From contig CATVQO010000009.1 in the NCBI GenBank assembly GCA_958346165.1, positions 1 to 20,335 of the forward strand: a DNA stretch of 20,335 nucleotides, read 5' to 3'. Positions 1-8,492 of the stretch are shown one piece after another (position 1 is the stretch's first letter; each line of letters starts with the position of its first letter). Origin of the DNA: an uncultured Collinsella sp. (GTDB lineage Bacteria; Actinomycetota; Coriobacteriia; Coriobacteriales; Coriobacteriaceae). The notes under the pieces are model-generated. The model ran no database searches. It saw only the letters and a program-made list of their open reading frames with translations, and was not told the DNA's origin. The position numbers and the translations under genes are program-made.

Positions 1-242
1 GCATCTTTGTGGCCATGTTCGCCGACCAGGGCGTGACGATCCCCAAGGACACCTTCGTCCGTGGCGATGCCGAACAGTTCGGCCCCTTCCTTAAGGCGCG
101 CATCAACAAAAAACTCCGCATCGAGACCAAGAAGAAGAAAATGAAGGCCGAGAAGGCCGCCGCCGAGGTCAAGCAGGGCGACAAGCCCCAGGAGACCAAG
201 GGCAAGCAGCGCAAGCAGAAGAAGAACAAGAAGAAGCGCTAG
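1..242 (+). CDS. C-terminal end of an unrecognised protein with a lysine-rich tail (5' partial)
   Basis: The reading frame is open from the window edge (first full codon at base 3) and stops at TAG 240-242, so only about 79 C-terminal residues are seen. The true start lies upstream; the in-frame GTG at 9 is unlikely to be the start. The visible part begins with a short hydrophobic patch (IFVAMF), has a mixed segment around FVRGDAEQFGPFLKARINKK, and ends in a strongly basic, low-complexity tail of Lys, Gln, Glu and Arg finishing in KKNKKKR. Such tails occur on membrane-insertion, RNA-binding and ribosome-associated proteins, but nothing here identifies a family. Codon third positions are G/C rich, like the following genes. 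About 150 bases separate it from the next gene, with no clear terminator between. Confidence 0.6.
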   Translation, partial: IFVAMFADQGVTIPKDTFVRGDAEQFGPFLKARINKKLRIETKKKKMKAEKAAAEVKQGDKPQETKGKQRKQKKNKKKR

Positions 243-279
243 GCCGGACGCAAGGTCCAGACCCCAGACGGAGCTTAAA

Positions 280-310
280 TTGAATGTCGCCCACCTGCGC
301 GTGCTACACT
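280..310 (+). promoter_or_regulatory. candidate promoter for the kinase/FHA/phosphatase operon
   Basis: TTGAAT at 280-285 and TACACT at 305-310 resemble -35 and -10 boxes. The 19-base spacer is long, but the -10 is preceded by TGC (302-304), giving an extended -10. Transcription would start near 317, leaving a leader of about 75 bases before the kinase ATG. This is a pattern match only. Confidence 0.35.
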
Positions 311-390
311 AGCAGCATCTATGCCACCGCGAACGGCTCGGCTCCGCGCCCGCCGCTCGCAAACGAACTTTAAACGCACGAGGGTTGGCC

Positions 391-2244
391 ATGCCGCTTT
401 TCTCGCAACATACCGCCCGGTTCTCGCCGGACGTTCCTTTGGAGGGCACCAGCTCTCGCGAGCTGCTCAAGCGGTACCAGCCGCTCGAGACACTTGCGAC
501 CGGCGGTTTTGGCTCCATCGAGATCTGCCGCGACACGCATCTGCGCCGCCGCGTCGCCATTAAGCGCATCCCCCTTATCAACGGTGCCGGCATGCCCGCC
601 AGCGACATCATGGATGTCCTGCGCGAGGCGCACACCGCCGCCATGCTTCAACATCCCAACATCGTGCAGGTCATCGACTTTACGCACGACACAGCCTATG
701 CCTACCTGGTTATGGAATATGTCGATGGCATGTCGCTGGCCGAGTTTTTGCATCGCGTGGACGGCCACTCACTTACCTTTGACGAGGCCGCGGCCATTGC
801 CGATGCCCTGGGCCAGGCGCTCACCTTCGCCCATAGTAATGGCGTACTCCATCTGGACATTAAGCCCGCCAACGTGCTCATCGACCACTCGGGCAATGTA
901 AAGCTCACCGACTTTGGCATGGCGCGGCTGTCGTCCGCCGGTGGCTTTGGCGGCTCGCGCGGCGGCACCATCGGCTACATGCCGCCCGAGCAGCTCGATA
1001 TCGAGACCGGCACGGTCGATGAGCGCGCCGATGTCTTTGCCCTCGCCTGTGTGATCTACGAGGGCCTGTGCGGCAGCGCTCCCTTTATGGCGGCCACGCC
1101 CGCCGACTCGCTCGACCGCATCATCGGCGGCGCCACCTATCCCAGCGAGCTGATACCACACTTTCCCCCGGGAGCCGAGGCCGCGCTCATGAGCGCGCTC
1201 TCCCCCATGCCGCAGGACCGCCCCAACAGCATCGAGGCATTTTGCGACCAGCTCCTTGCCGGTCTGGGCAGCGTGCGCGAAGGCCGTCGCAGCCTGGAGC
1301 AAATGGTTGGCGAACTTTCGGATGACGAGCAGGAGCCCGACGATATCGAGCCGTCGCACTACGAGGACGACGCCATCGAGGTCGACCCCGCACTCGGCTG
1401 GGCGGGCACGCGCTGGAGCCATGCGCGCGACTACACCATGCGCGCTATCTCGGCGCTAACGTGCGGCACCTATAGCTTTTTGCTGATGCAAACGGCCGGG
1501 GTCGCGGCGCTTCCCGGCCTGGTCATTGCGGCCATCGCGATCGGAGCGGCGGCTGGCCTGGCCCCCCAGATTGGCTCGGCCATCTCGGCTGTGGGCTTTT
1601 TGGTGCTCATGGCCAACGCCACCATGCAGGCGCAGGGCATCCTGTCGATGTTGCCCGTCGCGGTGATCTTTGCCGCCGCCATGTCCGGTTGGTGGATCGC
1701 CTGGGGTCGTACCGAGGCTGCCGCGAGCGCCGCACTCACCTGTGCACTCACGCTTGGCTGTCTGACCGGCAATACCTTCCTGGCAGCTGGGGTCGCCGCC
1801 GGCGTCGCGTCATTTTGGCTCGGCCCGGCAAGCGCCGCCGCGGCAACGGGTATGGGCGCGCTTTTTGCCCGTCTGGCCACGGTCGCGCTTTCAGCCGGAG
1901 GCGTGCTGGGGCTCGGTAACGTTGCCGCAGCGCTGGGAGACCCGCTCCTTTGGGCTGCCTTTGTGCTGGTCGCGGCAACCGCCGCAGCGTCATCCGCGCT
2001 GCTCAATGCCCATGCCAAGCGTGCCAATCAGGGCTCAAACCTTGCCGCAATCGCCGCCATCGCTGTCACCGGCATCGGCTGCGCAGCGGCGTCCTGTCTT
2101 GCACACCATATGGAAATTGCCAGCCTTGCAGCCGCGGTCATCGCCAAGGCGGCGGTTGCGGGAATCCTATCCTCTATAATCGTTGGGATATGCCTATATT
2201 TGCTCGGATACCAAAGAACCTATACGGAGAGTGATCTTTCGTGA
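391..2244 (+). CDS. Ser/Thr protein kinase with C-terminal multi-pass membrane domain
   Basis: Residues about 30-295 form a Hanks-type kinase: glycine loop TGGFGS (37-42), catalytic Lys58 in VAIK, Glu79 in helix C, catalytic loop HLDIKPAN (154-161) with Asp156 and Asn161, DFG 174-176, and the activation-segment end MPPE (197-200). Position 155 is Leu, where RD kinases carry Arg, so this is a non-RD kinase and activation-loop control may differ. An acidic linker (about 300-345) precedes roughly 240 residues of alternating Ala/Gly/Leu hydrophobic segments, suggesting eight or more membrane helices instead of the usual single helix plus sensor. I prefer ATG 391 over the in-frame TTG 385, because AGGG (381-384) gives usable spacing only to the ATG. 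The stop overlaps the GTG start of the FHA gene, so the two are co-transcribed. It occupies a place comparable to PknA in actinobacterial clusters, but its architecture differs. The membrane part's function is unknown. Confidence 0.88.
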   Translation: MPLFSQHTARFSPDVPLEGTSSRELLKRYQPLETLATGGFGSIEICRDTHLRRRVAIKRIPLINGAGMPASDIMDVLREAHTAAMLQHPNIVQVIDFTHDTAYAYLVMEYVDGMSLAEFLHRVDGHSLTFDEAAAIADALGQALTFAHSNGVLHLDIKPANVLIDHSGNVKLTDFGMARLSSAGGFGGSRGGTIGYMPPEQLDIETGTVDERADVFALACVIYEGLCGSAPFMAATPADSLDRIIGGATYPSELIPHFPPGAEAALMSALSPMPQDRPNSIEAFCDQLLAGLGSVREGRRSLEQMVGELSDDEQEPDDIEPSHYEDDAIEVDPALGWAGTRWSHARDYTMRAISALTCGTYSFLLMQTAGVAALPGLVIAAIAIGAAAGLAPQIGSAISAVGFLVLMANATMQAQGILSMLPVAVIFAAAMSGWWIAWGRTEAAASAALTCALTLGCLTGNTFLAAGVAAGVASFWLGPASAAAATGMGALFARLATVALSAGGVLGLGNVAAALGDPLLWAAFVLVAATAAASSALLNAHAKRANQGSNLAAIAAIAVTGIGCAAASCLAHHMEIASLAAAVIAKAAVAGILSSIIVGICLYLLGYQRTYTESDLS

Positions 2245-3254
2245 ACTTCCTGAACATCTTCGAGGACCACGTGGCCGGCATCTTCGGTGCCACCCGTGCC
2301 CCGTTCTCCTTTAAGAAGCTTGCCAAGCAGGCCGCTCGCGACATGGAGGATCAGACTCTGGTGATCAACGGCGTCAACACGGCGCCGGCACTCTATACCA
2401 TCCTTATCGCCGCCGACGACGATCCCATGCTCGCCCCGTTCTACCCCGAGCTTTCGCGCGAGGTCCGCGAGTTTGTGAAGGCGCAGGCCGAAAAGCGCCG
2501 CTATGTCTTTGTCGGCGAGCCCCTCGTGCGCTTTATGATCGATCCGCAGCTGCGCGCCGGCAAGTTCTCGGTCTTTGCCGAGAACGTCGATGCCCCCACG
2601 CTCGGCCGCCTGTACGAAGAAGAGCGCGCCTATCAAAACGGCCTGGGCCAGAACAACTCCGCGGCAAGCCGTGCCGCCAGCGCCCCGCGCGCCGGCCAGC
2701 AGCAGTTTGCTGCCCCGCAGCAGCAGCGCCCCGCCGCCATGCCCCAGCAGCAGCCGACGCCTCGCGCCGCCGCTCCCGACCCGCTTGCCGTGGCAGACCC
2801 CTTCGCGCCTAGCGTCCCCGACCCCGCCGCCGCACCCATCCCGGTGCCTCAGACCGTCTCGCGCGACGCGCTTGCCGGCATGGGCGGAGCCGCCGCGACC
2901 GGTGCCGCCGTGGGCCTAGGCGCCGCAGCCGGCATCGCCTCCAACATGGCGAGCACTCGCGCCCCGCAGCGCCCGCTCGCCCAGCTCGTCGACGTCGTGA
3001 GCGGCGAGAGCCATAGCATCACCTCCGCACAGGTGACCATCGGTCGCGAGCGCTCAGTTTCCGACATTGCCCTGCGCGACCCCAACGTGTCGCGCCGCCA
3101 CGCCCAGCTCACCTTTACGGGCTCGGATTGGTCGATCGAGGACCTCAATTCCACCAACGGCACGCTCGTCAACAACCGCCGCATTACGCGCTGCCCGCTG
3201 CGCAACGGCGATCTGTTGACGTTTGGCCTGAGTACCTTTGAATTTAGGGGATAG
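2241..3254 (+). CDS. fhaA: FhaA-like protein: DUF3662 N-terminal domain plus FHA domain
   Basis: The protein has 337 residues. Residues 1 to about 125 match the FhaA N-terminal domain (opening MNFLNIFEDHVAGIFG, later FVGEPLVRFMIDPQL). Residues about 135-235 form a Gln/Pro/Ala-rich flexible linker with a Gly/Ala patch. Residues about 250-337 form an FHA domain with GRERS (268-272), SRRH (284-287) and DLNSTNGTLVNN, the conserved phosphothreonine-binding loops. FHA domains bind phosphothreonine on kinase substrates; in mycobacteria FhaA links PknB signalling to peptidoglycan precursor export. The start is GTG 2241, overlapping the kinase stop, with GGAGA at 2226-2230 as ribosome binding site. 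A second FHA gene follows after 6 bases. Domain assignment is secure; partner proteins here are inferred. Confidence 0.92.
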   Translation: MNFLNIFEDHVAGIFGATRAPFSFKKLAKQAARDMEDQTLVINGVNTAPALYTILIAADDDPMLAPFYPELSREVREFVKAQAEKRRYVFVGEPLVRFMIDPQLRAGKFSVFAENVDAPTLGRLYEEERAYQNGLGQNNSAASRAASAPRAGQQQFAAPQQQRPAAMPQQQPTPRAAAPDPLAVADPFAPSVPDPAAAPIPVPQTVSRDALAGMGGAAATGAAVGLGAAAGIASNMASTRAPQRPLAQLVDVVSGESHSITSAQVTIGRERSVSDIALRDPNVSRRHAQLTFTGSDWSIEDLNSTNGTLVNNRRITRCPLRNGDLLTFGLSTFEFRG

Positions 3255-3260
3255 TCGCTT

Positions 3261-3677
3261 ATGAACATCGATATCGTCCTTTTTGCAGGCCGCATCGTCT
3301 TGGTCGCCCTGCTCTATATCTTCCTGTTCGCCGTCATGAAGACCGGCGTGGGACTTGTGCGCGGGCAGCGCCGCGACTCGGCTATCTGGACGATTGATGT
3401 GGACAAGGGTCCGCGCGGTATCCGCGGCATCCACGTAGACATGCTCGGCCCCGTCATCGTCGGTCGCTCGCCATCTTCGGACATCTGCATCAACGAACCG
3501 TTCGTTTCGGCCTCGCATGCGCGCTTTTCGCTGCAGGGCCCGGCGCTCATCATCGAGGACCTCAACTCGCTTAACGGCACGCTCGTCAACGGCCGCCAGC
3601 TTGTTGAGCCCGCAACGCTGCGCGAGGGCGACGAAGTCCAGATTGGCGATGTGGTCATGAAGGTGAACCGTCGATGA
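3261..3677 (+). CDS. fhaB: FhaB-like membrane-anchored FHA protein
   Basis: This is a 138-residue protein. Residues about 4-28 are a hydrophobic helix (opening MNIDIVLFAGRIVLVALL), which would anchor it in the membrane with the FHA domain in the cytoplasm. The FHA domain spans about 60-135, with GRSPSSD (68-74), SASH (83-86) and DLNSLNGTLVNG. Length and architecture match FhaB/FipA of actinobacteria, a phosphothreonine reader implicated in cell division and encoded next to the PP2C phosphatase. The start ATG 3261 follows AGGGG at 3246-3250. The stop TGA overlaps the phosphatase ATG in an ATGA junction, a sign of translational coupling. Confidence 0.92.
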   Translation: MNIDIVLFAGRIVLVALLYIFLFAVMKTGVGLVRGQRRDSAIWTIDVDKGPRGIRGIHVDMLGPVIVGRSPSSDICINEPFVSASHARFSLQGPALIIEDLNSLNGTLVNGRQLVEPATLREGDEVQIGDVVMKVNRR

Positions 3678-5473
3678 TCGACGAGGAGAACAAGTCCGCA
3701 ACTATGACCGAGGCACCGGCCGCCGCCACAGCTGCACCGGCCCACGCCGCTCCGGCGGACTCCACACCCGTGGAGCCCGAGGACACCGTGTTCTCCCTGC
3801 CTCTTTCGCATGTAACGCATGATATTTCGGATCTCGCCGATAACGAGGACGAAGATGATGCCGCAGCGGCGCCCATCGGCGCACATGCTGCGGAACAGCC
3901 CACAGCGCCCGAAGCAACCCCGGCGCCAGCTCACTTTGCAGAGCCCGTCGCCGCGGCAATCAACGAGAGCGCTGCGGTGTTTGCGGCACCCGAGCCCGCC
4001 GCGCCGGCGTTTCCCATAGCCCCGGCATCCGAGGTTGCGCCCGCGTCTACGCCGGCGCCCGAGCCTATAGACGTCAGCCCGCAAGATGACGAGTCGACCG
4101 CCCGCGTGTCCGAGGAGCCCGTCTCCCCGGACACCGGCGATTCCGATTCAAACGCCGAGACCGACACCGTCTCTCCCGGTGACACAGCCGAGATCGACGT
4201 TGCCGCCGTTGAGGCCAAGCTCAAAGACCCCGGGTCGACCATGAGCTTTGAGCCCCTGGCCGAGGAACGCATCGAGACCGACTCGACCTATGATGCCGGC
4301 ACCACCACGCAACTTATGTGGGGCGCCCGCTCCGACGTTGGCTGCGTGCGCCCGCACAATGAGGATTCCTACCTGGTGCAGTCGCCGCTCTTTTGCGTAT
4401 GCGACGGCATGGGTGGTCACGCTGCCGGCGAGGTAGCCTCTTCCATCGCCGTCGAGACTATTGCCAAGACGGCCCCACAGTCCGCCGACGCAGCACGCCT
4501 GGCCGCAGCCGTCGAGGCAGCCAACGCCGCCGTAATCGAGGCGGCCCTGAACGGCCTGGGCAAGCCCGGCATGGGCTGCACAGCCACCTGCGCCTACATC
4601 GAAAACGACACGCTCGCCATCGCCCACGTGGGCGACTCTCGCGCCTATCTGCTCCACGAGGGCACGCTCATCCGCGTGACCCGCGACCACTCCTACGTGG
4701 AGGAGCTCGTGGACGCCGGCGAGATCACGGCAGACGAGGCTCGCGTCCACCCCAACCGTTCGGTCATCACCCGTGCGCTGGGCTCGGACCCCGCCATGTA
4801 TGCCGACCACTTCACTCTGCATATCGAGGAAGGCGACCGTCTGATCCTGTGCTCCGACGGCCTTTCGAGCATGATTCCCGATAGCGATATCGAGAACATC
4901 GCCACGCAGTCCTCAACCGCGCAAATCTGCGTCGACAACCTAGTGGACGCGGCGCTTGCCGCCGGCGGCCACGACAACGTAACCGTAGTAGTCGTTGACC
5001 TGGTTGACGATGGCGTTATGCGCGAGGCGCAACGCGTGCGTCGCCGCAACGTTACTATCGCCGCCATCCTGGCCCTCGTCTTTGTGCTGGCAGCTGGCAT
5101 CTGGGCCTACACGGGTGTCACCGGCTCGTACTACCTGGGTACCTACCAGGGCAATGTCGCCGTCTGGCGCGGCCTGCCCGGCAAGCCACTCGGACTCAAG
5201 CTCCACTGGCTCGAAAGCGAAACCAGCATCAAGCTGTCCGACCTGCCCGAAGACACGCAAAACCGCCTCAAGGCGGGCATTCCGCAAACAAGTGTCGACG
5301 ATGCGCAGGACACGATATCCAAGTACCGCCACCAGATCGACGAGGAGCAGACCCGCCAGGTGATCGACGCGCAAACGATTCGCGACAACACCAATCAGGG
5401 ATCGACCTCCGAATCAGATTCCGAGAAAACCGCCGAACAGTCCGCCGAGGCCGAAGCCTCCGATAAGAATTAG
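3674..5473 (+). CDS. pstP: PP2C-family Ser/Thr phosphatase (PstP-like) with long N-terminal extension and one membrane helix
   Basis: Removes phosphate from Ser/Thr-phosphorylated proteins, opposing the two kinases of the cluster. Residues about 215-445 are the PP2C domain: RSDVGCVRPHNED with Asp231, CDGMGGHAAGE with Asp244 (metal ligands), GMGCTATC, AHVGDSRAYLL, CSDGLSSMI, and GGHDNVT with Asp434. A membrane helix lies at about 459-482 and is followed by roughly 115 extracytoplasmic residues ending in a Glu/Ser/Asp-rich tail. Unusually, about 190 residues of Ala/Pro/Glu/Asp-rich low-complexity sequence precede the catalytic domain. Start ATG 3674 overlaps the fhaB stop and has AAGGTG at 3660-3665. 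The in-frame ATG 3704 has a poorly spaced ribosome binding site and would not remove the extension. The downstream fusion gene begins 16 bases after the stop. Confidence 0.92.
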   Translation: MIDEENKSATMTEAPAAATAAPAHAAPADSTPVEPEDTVFSLPLSHVTHDISDLADNEDEDDAAAAPIGAHAAEQPTAPEATPAPAHFAEPVAAAINESAAVFAAPEPAAPAFPIAPASEVAPASTPAPEPIDVSPQDDESTARVSEEPVSPDTGDSDSNAETDTVSPGDTAEIDVAAVEAKLKDPGSTMSFEPLAEERIETDSTYDAGTTTQLMWGARSDVGCVRPHNEDSYLVQSPLFCVCDGMGGHAAGEVASSIAVETIAKTAPQSADAARLAAAVEAANAAVIEAALNGLGKPGMGCTATCAYIENDTLAIAHVGDSRAYLLHEGTLIRVTRDHSYVEELVDAGEITADEARVHPNRSVITRALGSDPAMYADHFTLHIEEGDRLILCSDGLSSMIPDSDIENIATQSSTAQICVDNLVDAALAAGGHDNVTVVVVDLVDDGVMREAQRVRRRNVTIAAILALVFVLAAGIWAYTGVTGSYYLGTYQGNVAVWRGLPGKPLGLKLHWLESETSIKLSDLPEDTQNRLKAGIPQTSVDDAQDTISKYRHQIDEEQTRQVIDAQTIRDNTNQGSTSESDSEKTAEQSAEAEASDKN

Positions 5474-5489
5474 AAAGGGAGTGCCGCTT

Positions 5490-8360
5490 ATGAGTCGCCG
5501 CAACACCGAACTGCTCTTGCTCATCGCCTCGGCGTTCCCCGTCATCCTGCTGTATGCGATGTACGTCCTCACCGCGGGCGCTGCCATCTCCTTTGAGACG
5601 CTCGCCGTGCCGATCGGCCTCTTTGCCGCCTTCGCCGCGGCACATATCGCCGTGCGCATCTTGGCGCCCGGCGCCGACCCCGCCATCCTACCCATCGTAT
5701 TTATACTTTCGGGCATCGGCATCACGTTCGTGACGCGTCTCGCCCCCGCTCTCGCCATCTCACAGCTCATCATCCTGTTTGTCTCGGTGGCCCTGATGGT
5801 GGGAACGCTTGCACTGGTCAAAAACCTCGACGTGGTCATGCGCTACAAGTACACCTTTGGCATTATCGGCATCATCCTGCTGATGCTGCCGATCTTTATC
5901 GGCACCACGATCTCGGGCTCCAAGCTGTGGATTCGCATCGCGGGCTTTACCATCCAGCCCGGCGAGTTCGCCAAGGTCTTTATCGTCCTGTTCCTGGCCG
6001 GCTACCTAGCCGAGAACCGCGAGCTGCTCTCCATCTCCAACCGCAAGATCCTGGGCTTTAAGATCCCTCGTCTGCGACTGCTGCTGCCGCTGTTTGCCGT
6101 GTGGGGTGTGTGCCTGCTCGTCGTCGTCTTCGAACGCGACCTGGGTTCGGCTGTGCTGTTCTACACCATCTTCTTGCTGATGCTCTACGTTGCCACGGGG
6201 CGCTTTTCGTATGTCGTTATCGGCCTTGCGCTCTTAGCCGTTGGAGCCGTGGGCGCCTACAAGTTCCTGTCGCACGTTCAGGTGCGTTTCCAGGTTTGGG
6301 TCGATCCGTTTAAGGACGCCCAGGGCCAGGGCTACCAGATTGTCCAGTCGCTCTTCTCGCTTGCCGACGGCGGTCTGGTCGGCGTTGGCATCGGCAACGG
6401 GATGGCCAACAACATCCCCGTCGTCGAGTCCGACTTTATCTTCTCGGCCATCGGCGAGGAGATGGGTCTTTTGGGCGGCGGCGCCGTGCTCATCCTGTTT
6501 ATGCTCTTTGCCGTGCGTGGCCTCACCACAGCTGCCCGCGCTAAATCCGACCTCGCCGCCTTTAGCGCCACGGGCCTTACGGCCGCCATCAGCTTCCAGG
6601 CCTTCTTGATCGTTGGCGGCGTCACCCGCCTGATCCCGCTGACCGGCGTCACTCTGCCCTTTATGAGCCAGGGCGGCTCCTCGCTGCTGGCGAGCTTCAT
6701 CATCGTCGCGCTCCTGCTGCGCGCCGGTGACGAGGCGACCGGACGCGAGGCCGAGCTTACCGGCACCGGCACCATGGCCGCCATCACCGATGATCAGGTC
6801 GCATCTGCCGCCGCCCCGACGGGCACGCGCTTTGCCACCTCGTCTTCCTACGGCAGCGGCAGCCATTCCGTCGGCTCGCGCATGCGCCGTCGCCTGCTCG
6901 ACACGCCTGAATCCGGTGTGCTCGGCCGCGTTGCGCTCGCTAACCGTCTAACCCGCGCGGTGCTCGCCTTTACGGCGCTGTTCGCCATCCTTATCGGCAA
7001 CCTCACCTATGTCCAGGTCATTAAGGCCAAGGACTATCAGGACATGCCGACCAACAACCACACCATCGCCCGCTCCAAGTACATCCAGCGCGGCTCCATC
7101 ATCACGTCCGACGGCGTGACGCTGGCCGAGTCGCTGCAGCAGGAGGACGGCACCTACGTACGCTCCTACCCCAACGGTAACCTGGCAGCGCACGTGGTTG
7201 GCTACGTGAGCCAGCAGTATGGCACCACCGCCATCGAGAGCGTCATGAACGACACGCTCACCGGTTCTAAGGACTACTCCAGCTGGAACAACGCCATCGC
7301 GTCGCTCGCGGGCCAGACCCAGCCGGGCAACACCGCCAAGCTCACCATCGACTCGCGCATCCAGACGGCGGCCGAGCAGGCACTCAAGGGCTTTAAGGGC
7401 GCTGTAGTGGTCATCGACCCGCGTACCGGCGCGGTGCTCGCATGTGCCAGCTCGCCCACCTACGACAACACCAACATCGATGCCCTGCTGCAGACGGGCG
7501 GCGGCGAGGACGGCTCCATGTACAATCGCGCCATGGACGCGCTGTACACGCCGGGCTCAACGTTTAAGGTCGTTACGCTTTCCGCGGCACTCGAGACCGG
7601 TACCGCCAGCCTTACCAGCACCTACCAGGCGCCCGGCTCCATGGACATCGGCAACGCACCGGTCACCAACTATGCCAACGAGAGCTACGGCACCATCAGC
7701 CTGCAGCAGGCCTTTGCCGTGTCCTCCAACGTCGTCTTCGGCCAGGTGGCAAACGAAGTTGGCGCAAACACGCTCGTGCAGTTTGCCAACGCCTTTGGCT
7801 ACGGCCAAAAGCTCGGCCAGGACCTGACCTCCGCGGCCTCCATCATGGCCGACCCGTCGCTCATGACCGAGTGGGAGACCGCCTGGGCCGGCGCCGGCCA
7901 GCCTGTCGGCATGGACCATACGCCCGGCCCGCAGACCACCGTCATGCAAAACGCCGTGATTGCCGCCGCCATCGCTAACAGCGGCGTGGTCATGGACCCG
8001 TACTTTGTAGCCCAGGTACTCGCCCCGGACGGAACCGTGGTCAAGACCACGCACTCCCGCTCGCTGGGCCAGGCCGTCAGCTCCGCCACGGCCGACCAGG
8101 TCAAGCAGGCCATGCTTGCCGTCGTCCAGTCCGGCACCGGCACCGATGCCCAGATCCCAGGCGTCAAGGTCGCCGGCAAGACCGGCTCGGCCGAGACCGG
8201 TGGCACCAACGTCAACTCAATGTTCGTTGGCTTTGCACCTTACGATTCACCCACGGTCGCCATCTCGGTGGCCTTGGAGGATTTCGACAAACACGACGTC
8301 AAGGCGGCCAAGATTGCCGGCATCGTCCTGACCGCGGCGCTCGCCGCACAGGGAGCGTGA
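5490..8360 (+). CDS. RodA/FtsW glycan polymerase fused to a class B penicillin-binding protein
   Basis: One 956-residue ORF joins two usually separate enzymes. Residues 1 to about 420 are a SEDS protein with about ten membrane helices and family signatures: GSKLWIRIAGFTIQPGEFAK, FERDLGSAVLFY, AQGQGYQIVQSLFS, ESDFIFSAIGEEMG and the terminal MSQGGSS. This half polymerises lipid II into glycan strands. A linker of about 60 residues leads to a further helix (about 487-507). The transpeptidase domain follows, with acyl-enzyme Ser690 in STFK (690-693), SSN (745-747) and KTG (897-899), so the cross-linking half looks catalytically intact. In mycobacteria rodA and pbpA are adjacent genes at this position; here they are covalently linked with no internal stop. 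ATG 5490 is preferred over the in-frame GTG 5481, because GGGA (5477-5480) is correctly spaced to the ATG. RodA versus FtsW subtype is not certain. Confidence 0.93.
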   Translation: MSRRNTELLLLIASAFPVILLYAMYVLTAGAAISFETLAVPIGLFAAFAAAHIAVRILAPGADPAILPIVFILSGIGITFVTRLAPALAISQLIILFVSVALMVGTLALVKNLDVVMRYKYTFGIIGIILLMLPIFIGTTISGSKLWIRIAGFTIQPGEFAKVFIVLFLAGYLAENRELLSISNRKILGFKIPRLRLLLPLFAVWGVCLLVVVFERDLGSAVLFYTIFLLMLYVATGRFSYVVIGLALLAVGAVGAYKFLSHVQVRFQVWVDPFKDAQGQGYQIVQSLFSLADGGLVGVGIGNGMANNIPVVESDFIFSAIGEEMGLLGGGAVLILFMLFAVRGLTTAARAKSDLAAFSATGLTAAISFQAFLIVGGVTRLIPLTGVTLPFMSQGGSSLLASFIIVALLLRAGDEATGREAELTGTGTMAAITDDQVASAAAPTGTRFATSSSYGSGSHSVGSRMRRRLLDTPESGVLGRVALANRLTRAVLAFTALFAILIGNLTYVQVIKAKDYQDMPTNNHTIARSKYIQRGSIITSDGVTLAESLQQEDGTYVRSYPNGNLAAHVVGYVSQQYGTTAIESVMNDTLTGSKDYSSWNNAIASLAGQTQPGNTAKLTIDSRIQTAAEQALKGFKGAVVVIDPRTGAVLACASSPTYDNTNIDALLQTGGGEDGSMYNRAMDALYTPGSTFKVVTLSAALETGTASLTSTYQAPGSMDIGNAPVTNYANESYGTISLQQAFAVSSNVVFGQVANEVGANTLVQFANAFGYGQKLGQDLTSAASIMADPSLMTEWETAWAGAGQPVGMDHTPGPQTTVMQNAVIAAAIANSGVVMDPYFVAQVLAPDGTVVKTTHSRSLGQAVSSATADQVKQAMLAVVQSGTGTDAQIPGVKVAGKTGSAETGGTNVNSMFVGFAPYDSPTVAISVALEDFDKHDVKAAKIAGIVLTAALAAQGA

Positions 8361-8492
8361 TGCCCATGATCGAATCGGACACCCGAGGCGCGCCGCGGCC
8401 GAAGAGTTAGCGGCAACGCGCCACACGGCCCCAGCGGCCACATCGTAGGTACTACACACATCGTTGAGCGAATAGTTATGTTAGGAGCAGGA

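Noticed and set aside
2660..2780. Repetitive CAGCAG-like stretch considered as a DNA repeat element
   Set aside because: It encodes the Gln/Pro/Ala-rich linker of the FhaA-like protein; the repetition is explained by protein composition.
8360..8410. Short ORF (MPMIESDTRG...) overlapping the fusion gene stop
   Set aside because: Only about 16 codons with no ribosome binding site or homology visible; probably chance.
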